Below, piece after piece: positions 17,586 through 27,014 of a DNA stretch of 64,000 nt (position 1 is its first letter; each line of letters opens with the position of its first letter). The position numbers and the translations under genes are program-made. The DNA is from Methylocystis rosea SV97 (lineage in GTDB: Bacteria > Pseudomonadota > Alphaproteobacteria > Rhizobiales > Beijerinckiaceae): assembly GCF_000372845.1 (NCBI RefSeq), contig NZ_KB889963.1, forward strand, positions 496,001 through 560,000. Direction: 5' to 3'. The notes under the pieces were generated by a model. The model did not search any database. It saw only the letters and a program-made list of their open reading frames with translations, and was not told the DNA's origin.

Positions 17586-18314
17586 ATGGCCAAACCGCCA
17601 CCGCCCCCGCGATCTTTCCTACTTGTCGTGAAGGCGGCCTCGATAACAATCGCGGCAAGCGTGGCGTTTCTATACGTGATCGGCAGCATGGGCGGCAAGA
17701 AACCGCCTGAACGCGCCGTGGATGAAGGCGCTCCCGCAGGCACGGCCGATCAGAGCGCCGCTCCGGCGCCCGACGTCAACGCGGCCTGCGCGACGTCGGC
17801 CAAGATCGCCGCCACGCTCAAAGATCTCGCGAAAGGCGAGGTCGCGGCGATGATGATCGCGCCGAAGCCGGAGCCGATGCCGGACTACGCATTTGACGGG
17901 CCCGACGGCGCGCCGGTTTCGCTCGCCTCTTTCAAGGGCAAGACGACGCTCCTCAATATTTGGGCGACCTGGTGCGTGCCCTGCCGCGCCGAGATGCCGG
18001 CGCTCGACAGGCTGCAAGAGGCCTTCGCCGGACAGAACTTTCAAGTCGTCGCCGTCAATGTCGATACGACCCGCCTTGAAAGGGCGAAGGCGTTTCTCGC
18101 TGAGACCGGCGTCAAGTCTCTGACCTATTATGGCGACCCAAAGGCCAACATCTTCTACGAGATGAAGCAGTCAGGCAAAGCCCTGGGTCTCCCCACCACG
18201 GCGCTGATCGGCGCTGACGGCTGCCAGATCGGGCTGATGAATGGTCCCGCCGCCTGGGACAGCGCGGACGCCAAGGCGCTGATCTCCCGCGCGCTCGAGA
18301 CGCCTTCGAATTAA
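17586..18314 (+). CDS. tlpA: TlpA-like membrane-anchored thiol:disulfide oxidoreductase
   Basis: A 242-residue thioredoxin-fold protein tethered to the inner membrane by an N-terminal helix ([20 protein letters not shown]), with the catalytic domain in the periplasm. The active site is in [20 protein letters not shown] (CVPC); the cis-Pro loop reads GLPTTALIG. An extra Cys pair (AACATSAK upstream, GADGCQIGL downstream) matches the TlpA subgroup that reduces copper-binding assembly factors such as ScoI for cytochrome oxidase maturation. Head-to-head with argH, a common alphaproteobacterial arrangement. Confidence 0.9.
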   Translation: MAKPPPPPRSFLLVVKAASITIAASVAFLYVIGSMGGKKPPERAVDEGAPAGTADQSAAPAPDVNAACATSAKIAATLKDLAKGEVAAMMIAPKPEPMPDYAFDGPDGAPVSLASFKGKTTLLNIWATWCVPCRAEMPALDRLQEAFAGQNFQVVAVNVDTTRLERAKAFLAETGVKSLTYYGDPKANIFYEMKQSGKALGLPTTALIGADGCQIGLMNGPAAWDSADAKALISRALETPSN

Positions 18315-18405
18315 TCGCACACCGCCATCCCTCGGGTCGCCACCACTCTAATTTCGCGATCGACGACCCCAGAGGCCGCTGTTTTTTAAAAAAGGAGATC
18401 GGCGA

Positions 18406-18840
18406 ATGCATGTTTCGATTGAACAGGCGGACAAAGCGATTGCCGCGGCGCGCCGCAAGGCCATCGAGCTCGGCACTCAGATGTGCATCGCCGTCGTGGA
18501 TTCCGGCGGCGTTCTGAAGGCGTTCGAGCGGATGGACGACGCCTGGGTCGGCAGCATCGACATTGCGATGAAAAAGGCGAAGACCGCCGTCTTCTTCGGC
18601 ATGCCGACCGGACAGATCGGCAAGCTGTCGCAACCGGGCGGACCGCTCTACGGCATCGAGCATTCGAATGACGGGCTCATCACTTTTCCCGGCGGACTCC
18701 CCATCGTCGATGCTGACGGCGTGATGATCGGCGCCATCGGTGTCAGCGGTTCGGCCGTGGAGAATGATCATGCGGTCGCGCAGGCGGGCGTCGACACGCT
18801 TGGCGTTTGCGACCTTCCCGAGCATCCCTGGCGGACCTGA
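18406..18840 (+). CDS. GlcG/HbpS family haem-binding-type protein
   Basis: A 144-residue soluble protein of the GlcG/HbpS (PF03928) family. It shows the typical pattern: [14 protein letters not shown] start ([20 protein letters not shown]), [60 protein letters not shown] and the C-terminal [18 protein letters not shown] provides the ribosome binding site before ATG 18406. Members include haem-binding sensors and proteins of unknown function in glycolate operons; no neighbour indicates which applies here. Confidence 0.87.
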   Translation: MHVSIEQADKAIAAARRKAIELGTQMCIAVVDSGGVLKAFERMDDAWVGSIDIAMKKAKTAVFFGMPTGQIGKLSQPGGPLYGIEHSNDGLITFPGGLPIVDADGVMIGAIGVSGSAVENDHAVAQAGVDTLGVCDLPEHPWRT

Positions 18841-18849
18841 GCCGCGCTC

Positions 18850-18963
18850 CTAGAGCAGGTTCCGAAAAAGTTGACAGACTTTTTCGATGAGAACCTGCTC
18901 CAGTACTTTGATTGAGCGATTTCTTATCGATCACATGATCCATGTGATCGGGAAGCGCTCTAG
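18850..18963 (+). repeat. Full-length CTAG-bounded dispersed repeat (MITE-like), copy 2
   Basis: A 114-base element starting CTAGAGCAGGTTCCG and ending GGGAAGCGCTCTAG, so the ends form a short inverted repeat (CTAGAGC/GCTCTAG). Inside are two hairpins: AAAAAGTTGACAGACTTTTT and GATCACATGATCCATGTGATC. A nearly identical copy lies inverted at 44283-44399, and a 32-base right end occurs at 3608-3639. The right-hand CTAG contains the stop codon TAG of the leftward gene at 18960-19472. Confidence 0.88.
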
Positions 18964-19472
18964 CGAGGCTTTTTCTTCGGCTTCTTCCGCTTCGCGCCGG
19001 GCGCCGTCGTTGCGCTCGGCGCCGCCCTCTGCTCAACCGGCGTCGCAACTGGCGCAGGCGGCGGCGCCGATGGGGCGGCCTCCTGCGGTGAAGACGGCGC
19101 AGCCGATTCAGGCGGCGGCGCGGCCTCCCCTTCGGGCGCCGGGGCGCCTGGCGCGCCGCTCTCTTCGACGGGCTGCGCATCGGGAGCGGCCGGAGGCTGC
19201 GACCGCGAGGCGGCGAACCACCATGTCGCGGCGGCGAGCGTTAAAATCGCGAGCGCCACCAGGAAGGCGATCCCTCCCCCACCCCCGCCGGAGCGTCGTG
19301 GCGGCGGATCGGATGCGGGTCGCGGCGGCGGCGTTTGCACGCTCCTCTTTGTGAGGACCGGCGCGCGTCGAGCAGGTGAATCAGACGAATCAGGAGACAC
19401 GGCGCGATACTGGCTCCACACCCATGCGGAAGGCGGGGTCTCGCCGCCGCCTCCATTCGAAGAATCCGACAT
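18960..19472 (-). CDS. Proline/alanine-rich single-pass membrane protein, function unknown
   Basis: A 170-residue unrecognised protein. The N-terminal ~75 residues are hydrophilic and Pro/Ser-rich (SVQTPPPRPASDPPPRRSGG), then one membrane helix (IAFLVALAILTLAAATWWFA), then a Pro/Ala/Glu-rich periplasmic tail ending in a basic cluster AKRKKPKKKPR. Topology (cytoplasmic N terminus, long extended C-terminal arm) resembles envelope-spanning or TonB/FtsN-like linkers, but no SPOR or TonB domain is visible. ATG 19472 is preferred; the frame extends to 19544. Its TAG stop is supplied by the end of the dispersed repeat. Confidence 0.65.
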   Translation of the reverse strand: MSDSSNGGGGETPPSAWVWSQYRAVSPDSSDSPARRAPVLTKRSVQTPPPRPASDPPPRRSGGGGGGIAFLVALAILTLAAATWWFAASRSQPPAAPDAQPVEESGAPGAPAPEGEAAPPPESAAPSSPQEAAPSAPPPAPVATPVEQRAAPSATTAPGAKRKKPKKKPR

Positions 19473-19642
19473 TAGCCCGTCCTCCAGAGGCGAATCGTCT
19501 GCGCTGGCGACTTGCGCATGTTGACTCGCCTCGGCAAAGCTCACAAGTGCGCTGCAAGCAAGTCGCGCCGCGCACGCGACACAAAGCCGGGAAGCGCGCT
19601 ATCTAGTCTGGGCCTTACCCTAAATCAAAAGCGAGATCGTGC

Positions 19643-20128
19643 ATGACCATTAAAGCTGGAGACCGACTCCCCGACGTGAAGCTGACCGTCATGGGCAAGA
19701 ATGGACCGGAGCCGGTCGCCACGAAGGACTATTTTGCCGGACGCAGGGTGGCGCTCTTCAGCGTTCCCGGCGCCTATACGCCGACCTGCCACAAGAAACA
19801 TCTGCCGGGCTTCATCGCCAAGGCGGATGAAATCAAATCGAAAGGCGTGGACGCCGTGGCGGTCACGGCGGTCAATGACATTTTCGCGCTCGACGCCTGG
19901 GTGAAGGAGTCGGGCGGCGGCGACAAGATCGACGCGCTCGCCGACGGCTCGGCGACTTTCGCCAAAGCGCTCGGCGTCGAACTCGATCTGACCGACGCGG
20001 GGCTTGGCGTGCGCGGCAAGCGCTATTCGGCGCTGATCGACGACGGCGTCGTGAAATGGATCAATGTCGAGGAGAATTCGAGCGAAGCCAAGGTCTCGAC
20101 GGCCGAAGCGACGCTCGCCCATCTCTAG
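19643..20128 (+). CDS. Peroxiredoxin, Prx5 (redoxin) type
   Basis: A 161-residue atypical peroxiredoxin that reduces hydroperoxides. It has MTIKAGDRLPDVKLTVMG, then the peroxidatic active site FSVPGAYTPTCHKKHLPGF (Cys in TPTC), and AVTAVNDIFALDAWVKE, all typical of the bacterial Prx5 / glutathione-dependent type. No glutaredoxin domain is fused. Cytosolic, monocistronic, convergent with pgk. Confidence 0.93.
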   Translation: MTIKAGDRLPDVKLTVMGKNGPEPVATKDYFAGRRVALFSVPGAYTPTCHKKHLPGFIAKADEIKSKGVDAVAVTAVNDIFALDAWVKESGGGDKIDALADGSATFAKALGVELDLTDAGLGVRGKRYSALIDDGVVKWINVEENSSEAKVSTAEATLAHL

Positions 20129-20168
20129 GCGTTCCCTCTTAAGAAACGCGGACCAAGCGGTCGCCGTT

Positions 20169-21374
20169 TCAGCGCTGTGAAGATTGCATCAGCGCCGCGA
20201 CGCCCGGCAGCGTCTTTCCTTCGAGCCATTCGAGAAAGGCGCCGCCGGCCGTCGACACATAGGAAAATTCCTGCGCGACATGCGCCTGGTTGAGCGCCGC
20301 CACGGTGTCGCCGCCGCCGGCGATCGACAGCAGCTTGCCCGCGACGGTGAGCCGCGCCGCGGTCTGCGCGACGGCGTTGGTGCCTTCGTCGAAGGGCGGC
20401 AGTTCGAACGCGCCGAACGGGCCGTTCCACACTAGCGTCTTGCACGCAGCGAGCAGCGACTCGATATGGGCGATCGATTTCGGCCCCACGTCGAGGATCA
20501 TGTCGTTTTCGCCGACATGATCGACCGAGACGATATGCGACGGCGCATGCGCCTCGAATTTTTGCGCAACAATCGCGTCAATCGGCAGCACGACGTCGCA
20601 GCCGGCTTTCTCTGCTTTGACGAGGATCTCCCGCGCGGCCCCCGCGAGATCATGTTCGCACAGCGATTTGCCGACAAGCTTGCCTTGCGCCGCAAGGAAG
20701 GTGTTCGCCATGCCGCCGCCGATGACGAGATATTCGACCTTCGCGACGAGATTGCCCAGGAGTTCGAGCTTCGTCGACACTTTCGCGCCGCCGACGATCG
20801 CCATGACCGGCCGCTGCGGATTGGCGAGCGCCGATTCGAGCGCTTCGAGTTCCGCCTGCATGGCGCGGCCGGCGTAGGCCGGCAGTCTGTGGGCTATGCC
20901 TTCGGTCGATGCGTGCGCGCGGTGCGCCGCCGAAAAAGCGTCGCTGACGAAGATATCGCCGCTCTTGGCGAGCGCGTCGACAAAGTCGGCGGCGTTCTTT
21001 TCTTCGCCCTTGTGAAAGCGGGTGTTCTCAAGCAGGGCGACGTCGCCGTCCTTGAGCCCGTCGACGATCTTCGCCGCAGCGTCGCCGACGCAGTCGTCGG
21101 CGAAGGCGATCTTGCGTTTGAGAAAATGTTCGAGCGTCGGGACGACCTGGCGGAGCGACTCCGCGTCGACGCGCTGGCCCTTCGGTCGGCCAAAATGCGA
21201 AAGCAGAATGACCCTGCCGCCTTTTTCCACGATCTCGTTGATGGTCGGCAGCGCGCGCTCGATGCGCGTCGCGTCGGTGACGCGCCCATCCTCCATCGGC
21301 ACATTGAGATCGACACGCACCAGCACGCGCTTTCCTTTGACGTCGACGTCGTCGAGAGTGAGGAAAGCGGTCAT
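20169..21374 (-). CDS. pgk: Phosphoglycerate kinase
   Basis: Transfers phosphate from 1,3-bisphosphoglycerate to ADP in glycolysis, and runs in reverse in gluconeogenesis. The 401-residue product from ATG 21374 ([20 protein letters not shown]) shows [51 protein letters not shown], the [13 protein letters not shown] segment and the nucleotide-binding [12 protein letters not shown]. It follows gap in the same direction with a 74-base gap. Confidence 0.97.
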   Translation of the reverse strand: MTAFLTLDDVDVKGKRVLVRVDLNVPMEDGRVTDATRIERALPTINEIVEKGGRVILLSHFGRPKGQRVDAESLRQVVPTLEHFLKRKIAFADDCVGDAAAKIVDGLKDGDVALLENTRFHKGEEKNAADFVDALAKSGDIFVSDAFSAAHRAHASTEGIAHRLPAYAGRAMQAELEALESALANPQRPVMAIVGGAKVSTKLELLGNLVAKVEYLVIGGGMANTFLAAQGKLVGKSLCEHDLAGAAREILVKAEKAGCDVVLPIDAIVAQKFEAHAPSHIVSVDHVGENDMILDVGPKSIAHIESLLAACKTLVWNGPFGAFELPPFDEGTNAVAQTAARLTVAGKLLSIAGGGDTVAALNQAHVAQEFSYVSTAGGAFLEWLEGKTLPGVAALMQSSQR

Positions 21375-21448
21375 GTCGGGCGTCCAATCGCGGCTTGAAA
21401 AAGGCAAACGCGGACCCGAAGGTCCGCGCCGGCGTGGTGGAACAATGC

Positions 21449-22456
21449 TTAAAGAAGCTTGCCGATCGCGCTCGCCACATCGGTCATGCGGCCGGAGAAG
21501 CCCCATTCATTGTCGTACCAGGACAGGATCGACACGAGATTGCCGTCGAGGACCTTGGTCTGGTCGAGATGGAAGCAGGACGAGAGCGGATTGTGGTTGA
21601 AGTCTATCGACACAAGCTTTTCGTCCGTGTAGCCGAGCACGCCCTTGAGAGGACCATCGGCGGCGGCCTTGATCGCGGCGTGCACCTCGTCCTTCGTCGT
21701 CGGGCGGTTGGCGACAAACTTCAGATCGACCGCCGAGACGTTGGGCGTCGGCACGCGAATGGCGTAGCCGTCGAGCTTGCCGTTCAGCTCCGGCAGCACG
21801 AGTCCGACGGCCTTCGCCGCGCCCGTCGAGGTCGGGATCATCGACAGCGCCGCCGCGCGAGCGCGGTAGAGATCCTTATGCATCGTGTCGAGCGTCGGCT
21901 GATCGCCCGTATAGGAGTGGATCGTCGTCATGATCCCCTTCTCGATGCCGATCGCCTCGTGCAGCACCTTGGCGACCGGCGCGAGACAGTTCGTCGTGCA
22001 GGACGCGTTGGAGATCACGAGATGATCCTTGGTGATCTTGTCGTGATTGACGCCATAGACGACCGTAATGTCGGCGCCTTCGGCGGGCGCTGAAACCAGC
22101 ACGCGCTTCGCGCCCGCGTCGAGCAGCAATTTCGCCTTGTCGCGCGCGGTGAAAAGCCCCGTGCATTCCAGCGCGATGTCGATCTTGAGGTCCTTGTAGG
22201 GAAGCTCGGCCGGATTTTTGATGGCGGTCACCTGGATGGGGCCGCGGCCGACGTCGATCGTGCTTCCGGCGACTTTCACCTCATGCGGGAAGCGGCCGTG
22301 CACTGAATCATATCGCAACAGATGCGCATTGGTCTCGACCGGGCCGAGATCATTGATGGCGACGACTTCGAGGTCCGTGCGTCCGGTCTCGATGATATAG
22401 CGCAGGATATTGCGGCCGATGCGCCCGAATCCGTTGATCGCCACTCTCACGGTCAT
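21449..22456 (-). CDS. gap: Glyceraldehyde-3-phosphate dehydrogenase, type I
   Basis: Oxidises glyceraldehyde 3-phosphate to 1,3-bisphosphoglycerate with NAD+. The 335-residue product from ATG 22456 has a perfect AAGGAG ribosome binding site. It shows [17 protein letters not shown], the catalytic Cys in [50 protein letters not shown] and [17 protein letters not shown]. It is probably transcribed with pgk downstream. Confidence 0.97.
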   Translation of the reverse strand: MTVRVAINGFGRIGRNILRYIIETGRTDLEVVAINDLGPVETNAHLLRYDSVHGRFPHEVKVAGSTIDVGRGPIQVTAIKNPAELPYKDLKIDIALECTGLFTARDKAKLLLDAGAKRVLVSAPAEGADITVVYGVNHDKITKDHLVISNASCTTNCLAPVAKVLHEAIGIEKGIMTTIHSYTGDQPTLDTMHKDLYRARAAALSMIPTSTGAAKAVGLVLPELNGKLDGYAIRVPTPNVSAVDLKFVANRPTTKDEVHAAIKAAADGPLKGVLGYTDEKLVSIDFNHNPLSSCFHLDQTKVLDGNLVSILSWYDNEWGFSGRMTDVASAIGKLL

Positions 22457-22681
22457 TTGGAAAATCTCCTTGCGCCGCCGGAACTCCGCGGCCCTCGCCA
22501 TCGAGCCTGTGGGCTCTGGAGGCGAGCGTGTGATAGCACCTCGCGCCCCCCTGTCAACGCGCCGAGGTCGCGCCAATTGGCGCGGTTTCGATTTGCGCGA
22601 TTCATGCTAGGAACAGGCTGGCAAGCGAATCGTTCGGCGCGTTCGCCGCGCCGCAAAGCCATGCACATTCTGCGACCGGCG

Positions 22682-23005
22682 ATGAACCAATCAGATAAGC
22701 GCGACGAAGAAAACGCCAAGAGGCTCGAGGCCGCCGTCGCAGAGCTGCAGGCGGCGCTCGCTCAGCTGGAGCGCACTGTCGCCGCAAAGCTCGAAGACGA
22801 GCTGTCCAGCGCCGAACTCGAAGAAGAACTCGCCGTCATGCAAGACGATCGGTCGCGCCTCGCCCTCGATCTCGATGCCGCGCTTGCGCGGCAGAACGCC
22901 CTGGAGAAGAGCCGCGACGAGGTGCTCCACAGGCTCGAAGCCGCCAGCGAAGGCGTCGCCGCGGCGCTCGGCGCGGCGGGCGTCGCCTCGACCCAAGAGG
23001 ATTGA
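22682..23005 (+). CDS. DUF4164 family coiled-coil protein
   Basis: A 107-residue, almost entirely helical protein (MNQSDKRDEENAKRLEAAVA, then LAQLERTVAAKLEDELSS and ALARQNALEKSRDEVLHRL), matching the DUF4164 family found next to zapA in alphaproteobacteria. The stop TGA is one base before the zapA start, implying co-translation. The role is probably connected with ZapA or cell division; no direct functional evidence is visible. Confidence 0.83.
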   Translation: MNQSDKRDEENAKRLEAAVAELQAALAQLERTVAAKLEDELSSAELEEELAVMQDDRSRLALDLDAALARQNALEKSRDEVLHRLEAASEGVAAALGAAGVASTQED

Positions 23006-23006
23006 C

Positions 23007-23390
23007 ATGGCCGCCGTCGTCGTCGCCATCGCCGGTCGCACCTATCGCATGTCTTGCGAAGAGGGCGAGGAGCAGCGGATCGAAGAACTCGCGCGTTACG
23101 TGGAAAGCAAGATCCAGTCGATGCGCGAGAGCTTCGGCGAGATCGGCGAGCAGCGCATCATCGTGATGGCCGCGCTCGCAATCGCCGACGAGGCGACGGA
23201 CGCACGCGCCAAAGCGCAGGCGACGGAAGCCGAGTTCGCTGCGCTGCGCGCTGAGCTCGACGCCGCACGCAAGGCGAGCGACGCGGCGTCTGCGCTCGCC
23301 GCCAAGGCGCTTGGCGACGCGACGCGTCGGATCGTGAAGCTCAATGGCGAACTGTCGCCGCCCGCCGCGTCGCCGGACGATGGTCTCTAG
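23007..23390 (+). CDS. zapA: Cell division protein ZapA
   Basis: Promotes FtsZ filament bundling at the division ring. The 127-residue product from ATG 23007 starts MAAVVVAIAGRTYRMSCEEG, the conserved ZapA strand (V-I-x-G-R-x-Y), followed by the dimerising helix EEQRIEELARYVESKIQ and a long C-terminal coiled coil. The ATG lies one base after the DUF4164 stop. The frame extends upstream to 22875, but that part is antiphase to DUF4164. The 3' end overlaps the convergent GST gene by four bases. Confidence 0.9.
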   Translation: MAAVVVAIAGRTYRMSCEEGEEQRIEELARYVESKIQSMRESFGEIGEQRIIVMAALAIADEATDARAKAQATEAEFAALRAELDAARKASDAASALAAKALGDATRRIVKLNGELSPPAASPDDGL

Positions 23391-23974
23391 GTCCGGGATG
23401 TGGCGGTGAAAACCGCCCGTTGAGCCTCGAAAGCACGCCTGTATGCGGGCCGCGCTTCGCCGCGGGCGACATAGGCGGAGAGGTTCGGATATTGGTCCAG
23501 TAGACCCGACGCTTTCAACCTGAGCAGCACCGACGCGATCATCAGGTCGCCGGCGCTGAATGGACCATCGAGCCATTCGGCGTCGCCAAGGCGAAGGGAA
23601 AGTTGGCCCAGCCGGTTACGGACGCGATCCTCGACGACAGGCAGACGCTGCTCGTACCAGGCCTCGTCGCGCTCAAGAAGCCTGGCGAATGCAAGATCAA
23701 TGATTGGCGGCTCGATCGTGCTGAGCGCCGCAAACATCCATGTGATCGCGCGGGCCCTGGCGTTCGCATCGTCTGGCAGCAGGCCTGCATGGCGCTCCGC
23801 GATGTGGAACACGATCGCCCCCGACTCGAATAGGGCGAGATCGCCTTCTTCATAGGTCGGAATCTGCCCGAAAGGATGAAGCGCGAGATGCGCCGGCTCC
23901 TTCATCGCTTTGAATGAAAGAAGCCGAACGTCGTAGGGTTGGCCCACTTCTTCGAGCGCCCAGCGAACGCGCAT
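23387..23974 (-). CDS. Glutathione S-transferase family protein; true start unclear
   Basis: A GST-fold protein of at least 195 residues (MRVRWALEEVGQPYDVRLLS). It contains HPFGQIPTYEEGDLALFESG (cis-Pro and glutathione-binding Glu-Ser) and the C-terminal helical domain with AGDLMIASVLLRL. The thioredoxin domain would normally start about 25-30 residues earlier. The frame upstream of ATG 23974 does read like GST (DPTITAFERSPDGGKGLARD) back to about 24058, where a TGA precedes it, and no ATG, GTG or TTG occurs in that stretch. Translation may start at a CTG (24055), or the start may be mutated. Confidence 0.82.
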   Translation of the reverse strand: MRVRWALEEVGQPYDVRLLSFKAMKEPAHLALHPFGQIPTYEEGDLALFESGAIVFHIAERHAGLLPDDANARARAITWMFAALSTIEPPIIDLAFARLLERDEAWYEQRLPVVEDRVRNRLGQLSLRLGDAEWLDGPFSAGDLMIASVLLRLKASGLLDQYPNLSAYVARGEARPAYRRAFEAQRAVFTATSRT

Positions 23975-24124
23975 GTCCCGCGCCAGTCCCTTGCCGCCAT
24001 CGGGCGACCGTTCAAAGGCGGTAATGGTGGGGTCATTGGAAAGCCCTACGGACAGCCGTCACTCTCCTCGACTCATCGGCGGCGCAGTCGGTCAGTGAGC
24101 CTGATCCCCGATTGTCCGCTAAGA

Positions 24125-24721
24125 TTACTTGGTCACGCCCCAATCTTCGAAACTCGGGTCGCGCTTGGCCTTTTCGAGATTGTCCGCCTGTTCCGACAAT
24201 TGATAATTTTGGTTTTGCGCCGCCATGGCCTCGGCGCCATCCTTCATAATCGCGATCTTCATCTGCTCTGTGGCGAGGCGGTTGAGCTCATTGATCCACT
24301 GATTGAGCGCGAGCAGCAAGTTGCGTTTGCGCGCTTGTTGAATGTCATGCGACGAATCATTGTTCTCCGACAGCGCGAGTTCTTCTTGAGTTTCGGCGGT
24401 CATCGCATCGAGCTTCTTGACCTTCTCCTCCGCCGCGGCGACCTTGTCCGGAGCGTCTGCCTTCGCTTTTTCGAGCGCCGCTTCGGCTTCAGCGCGCGCC
24501 TTCTTGAGATTGTCGAGGCCGTTCCGCAGCCATTTCGACTGAATCTTCAGGAGCGAGTCGCGCGGAACCCCGCTGAGGCTCAGCGAATTCGGAATGGGAA
24601 AAATTTCGCCGAGCTGCGCCGCGTCAGCCGGCGCCGCTGAAATCGCGCAGGCGAGCAGGCCACAGAGAACGGCGCCGGCCAACGTCCTGCGGACGCTGGC
24701 CGTTTTGCTAATGAATCTCAT
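24125..24721 (-). CDS. Secreted coiled-coil protein, function unknown
   Basis: A 198-residue unrecognised protein with a clear signal peptide (RTLAGAVLCGLLACAISAAPADA, cleavage before AQLGEIF) and a long charged coiled coil (NLKKARAEAEAALEKAKADA, then AAAEEKVKKLDAMTAETQ). The C terminus is acidic and ends FEDWGVTK. CCGGGAGAAAA gives a good ribosome binding site before ATG 24721. No enzymatic motif. The TPP riboswitch and thi genes read away from it, so there is no obvious partner. Confidence 0.7.
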   Translation of the reverse strand: MRFISKTASVRRTLAGAVLCGLLACAISAAPADAAQLGEIFPIPNSLSLSGVPRDSLLKIQSKWLRNGLDNLKKARAEAEAALEKAKADAPDKVAAAEEKVKKLDAMTAETQEELALSENNDSSHDIQQARKRNLLLALNQWINELNRLATEQMKIAIMKDGAEAMAAQNQNYQLSEQADNLEKAKRDPSFEDWGVTK

Positions 24722-24879
24722 GATTTTCTCCCGGTATGCTGCGCTTTTTTAGCGCGCTTTTCTTTGCGCAAACTGAGCCATCGGTTGACATCTGGCAAGT
24801 CCCGGCGCCTGCGGGCGAATAAAGGAGCCGGGGCGCAGCGCTTGACTGCCTCTGCGCTTCGCGCCAGCCTATGTCTGCC

Positions 24880-25003
24880 GGGGGAGCCCGCCCGGCGGCG
24901 CTCCAACGACGCCGCCACAGGGCTGAGAGGCCGCAAGACGCGCGAGAATGCGGGGGCGGCGACCCTTCGAACCTGATCCAGTTGAGACTGGCGGAGGGAT
25001 GGT
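24880..25003 (+). promoter_or_regulatory. TPP (THI-box) riboswitch upstream of thiO
   Basis: Conserved thiamine pyrophosphate aptamer elements occur in order: GGGGAGCCC (P1/P2 strand), CAGGGCTGAGAGG with the TGAGA loop at 24924-24928, an extra GC-rich P3 arm, then GACCCTTCGAACCTGATCCA, GTTGAGACTGGCGGAGGGA. It ends about 30 bases before the thiO start, so it likely represses the thiO-thiS-thiG-thiE unit when TPP is high, either at translation or through a short expression platform. The aptamer is recognised from its core; the platform structure was not resolved. Confidence 0.93.
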
Positions 25004-25033
25004 GTCAGCGAGATTTCCCAAAAGGCCGCGCTC

Positions 25034-26092
25034 ATGCTCGCGCGCGTGATCGGCGCCGGCGTCGCCGGACTCTGCGCCGCCTATGCGCTCGCGCGGAAGG
25101 GCGTGGAGGTGGAGATCGTCGAGCGCGAGTGTGCGCCGGGCCTCGGCTGCTCGCGTTTCGCCGGCGGCATGATCGCGCCCTGGTGCGAACTGGAAAGCGC
25201 CGAGCCCCTGGTCGCTACGCTCGGCGAAGAGGCGCTCGATTTCTGGTCGCGCGAGATTGGAATCGCGACAATCGCCGGCAGTCTTGTCGTGGCGCCCGCC
25301 CGCGAGCGCGCCGAACTCGCCGACTTCGCCCGGCGCACGCGCAATTTCGACTCGCTGGACGCAACGGATATCGCGGCGCTTGAGCCCGATCTCGCCGGGC
25401 GCTTCGACGCGGCGTTGTTTTTTCGACAAGAAGCGCATCTCGATCCCCGCGCGGCGCTCATCGCGCTGACCGGGCGCCTCGCGCAAACGCCGAATGTGAC
25501 GCTGCATTTTCACCAGGACGCCGCCGCACTGGCGACGATCCCCGACTGGATCATCGACTGCCGCGGCTTTGCGGCGCGCGACGCGCTTCCTGGCCTGCGC
25601 GGCGTCAAAGGCGAAATGCTGATTCTGCGCAGCGACGAGATTTCCCTGACGCGTCCGGTGCGCATGCTGCATCCGCGCCGGCCGGTTTATGTCGTTCCGC
25701 GCGGCGAGGGGCTGTTCATGGTCGGCGCGACGATGATCGAGAATGAGGAGCGCGCGCGGGTCACCGCGCGGTCGGTCGTCGAACTCGTCAACTCTGCCTT
25801 TGCGGTCCACCCGGCCTTCGCCGAGGCCGAAATTGTCGAGACCGGCTCGGACCTCCGTCCCGCTTTCGCCAACAATCTGCCCCGTCTTTTGAAGCGGGGT
25901 CACACACTCTATATCAATGGGCTCTACCGCCACGGGTTCCTGCTTGCGCCGGCGCTGGCGCGCCGCGCGGCTGAGGTCGTCGTAAATGACGCGTATTTCC
26001 CAGAGGTGATGGATGCTGATTCAAATCAACGGGCGGCCGCAGGATGTGAGCGCGACGACGTTGCAAATGCTGCTGGACGAACTGGGGTATGA
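25034..26092 (+). CDS. thiO: Glycine oxidase ThiO-type FAD protein
   Basis: FAD-dependent oxidase that makes dehydroglycine for thiazole synthesis. The 352-residue product starts MLARVIGAGVAGLCAAYALA (FAD-binding GxGxxG), followed by VEIVERECAPGLGCSRFAGG, AGGMIAPWCELESAEP, IIDCRGFAARDALPGLRG, VRMLHPRRPVYVVPRGEG and the C-terminal INGLYRHGFLLAPALARR. It is the first gene after the TPP riboswitch. The frame runs 80 bases past the thiS start, so its last 26 codons are read in two frames. Confidence 0.92.
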   Translation: MLARVIGAGVAGLCAAYALARKGVEVEIVERECAPGLGCSRFAGGMIAPWCELESAEPLVATLGEEALDFWSREIGIATIAGSLVVAPARERAELADFARRTRNFDSLDATDIAALEPDLAGRFDAALFFRQEAHLDPRAALIALTGRLAQTPNVTLHFHQDAAALATIPDWIIDCRGFAARDALPGLRGVKGEMLILRSDEISLTRPVRMLHPRRPVYVVPRGEGLFMVGATMIENEERARVTARSVVELVNSAFAVHPAFAEAEIVETGSDLRPAFANNLPRLLKRGHTLYINGLYRHGFLLAPALARRAAEVVVNDAYFPEVMDADSNQRAAAGCERDDVANAAGRTGV

Positions 26093-26210
26093 TGAAAAGA
26101 CCGTCGGCACCGCTTTGAACCAGGAATTCGTGCGCGCCAGGGACCGCGCCGAGACGCCTCTTCGCGAAGGCGACGCCGTCGAGATCGTGACGCCGAGACA
26201 GGGCGGGTGA
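26013..26210 (+). CDS. thiS: Sulfur carrier protein ThiS
   Basis: A 65-residue ubiquitin-fold carrier that delivers sulfur as a C-terminal thiocarboxylate to thiazole synthase. It begins MLIQINGRPQDVSATTLQML and ends EIVTPRQGG, with the required terminal Gly-Gly. It starts within the 3' end of thiO (80-base overlap, different frame), with AGAGGTG as ribosome binding site, and sits ahead of thiG. Confidence 0.94.
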   Translation: MLIQINGRPQDVSATTLQMLLDELGYDEKTVGTALNQEFVRARDRAETPLREGDAVEIVTPRQGG

Positions 26211-26219
26211 GCGAGTGTG

Positions 26220-27011
26220 ATGCATAATGACACGGTGACGCTTTACGACGTCACGCTGTCCTCGCGGCTGCTGCTCGGCACCGCCCGCTATCCCTCGCCG
26301 GCGATCCTGGCGGAAGCGATTCGCGCGTCGGGATGCGAGATCGTCACCGTCTCGCTGCGGCGGGAGGCTGGCGGGGCGCGCGCGGGCGAGGCCTTCTGGA
26401 GCCTGATCCGCGACGTCGGGGTGCGCGTGCTCCCCAACACCGCCGGCTGTCGCACCGCCAAGGAGGCGATCGCGACGGCGCAAATGGCGCGCGAAGTCTT
26501 TGCGACCGACTGGATCAAACTGGAAGTGATCGGGGAAGAGGACACGCTACAGCCTGACGTCTTCGGGCTAGTCGACGCGGCACGCGCGCTCTCGGACGAC
26601 GGTTTCAAGGTCTTTCCCTACACGACCGACGATCTCGTCGTGGCGGAAAAACTGCTCGACGCCGGATGCCGCGTCCTAATGCCCTGGGCGGCGCCGATCG
26701 GCTCCGGGCGCGGGGTCAACAACGCTTTCGCCTTGCGGGCGCTGCGCGCGCATTTTCCCGACACGCCGCTCATCGTCGACGCCGGGCTTGGCGCGCCGTC
26801 CCACGCGGCGCTGGTGATGGAGATGGGCTATGACGCCGTGCTGCTCAACACCGCCGTTTCCCGCGCCGGCGACCCCGTCTTGATGGCGCGGGCCTTCGCC
26901 CTCGCGATCGAAGCCGGCCGCGCCGGTTTCCGCGCGCAGCCGATGACGCCGCGCGACATGGCGGAACCTTCGACGCCGATCATCGGCCGTCCCTTCGACA
27001 GACTGGCGTAG
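26220..27011 (+). CDS. thiG: Thiazole synthase
   Basis: Forms the thiazole phosphate of thiamine from deoxyxylulose 5-phosphate, dehydroglycine and ThiS thiocarboxylate. The 263-residue TIM-barrel product (GTG immediately upstream at 26217 is an alternative start) contains [18 protein letters not shown], the [19 protein letters not shown] segment, [34 protein letters not shown] and [20 protein letters not shown]. It uses the product of dxs (present at the left edge of the window). Three bases separate it from the downstream fusion gene. Confidence 0.96.
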   Translation: MHNDTVTLYDVTLSSRLLLGTARYPSPAILAEAIRASGCEIVTVSLRREAGGARAGEAFWSLIRDVGVRVLPNTAGCRTAKEAIATAQMAREVFATDWIKLEVIGEEDTLQPDVFGLVDAARALSDDGFKVFPYTTDDLVVAEKLLDAGCRVLMPWAAPIGSGRGVNNAFALRALRAHFPDTPLIVDAGLGAPSHAALVMEMGYDAVLLNTAVSRAGDPVLMARAFALAIEAGRAGFRAQPMTPRDMAEPSTPIIGRPFDRLA

Positions 27012-27014
27012 CTG

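Noticed and set aside
23391-23500. 6S RNA expected after zapA in alphaproteobacteria
   Set aside because: The GST gene on the other strand begins immediately, and no 6S-like long hairpin with a central bulge was seen.
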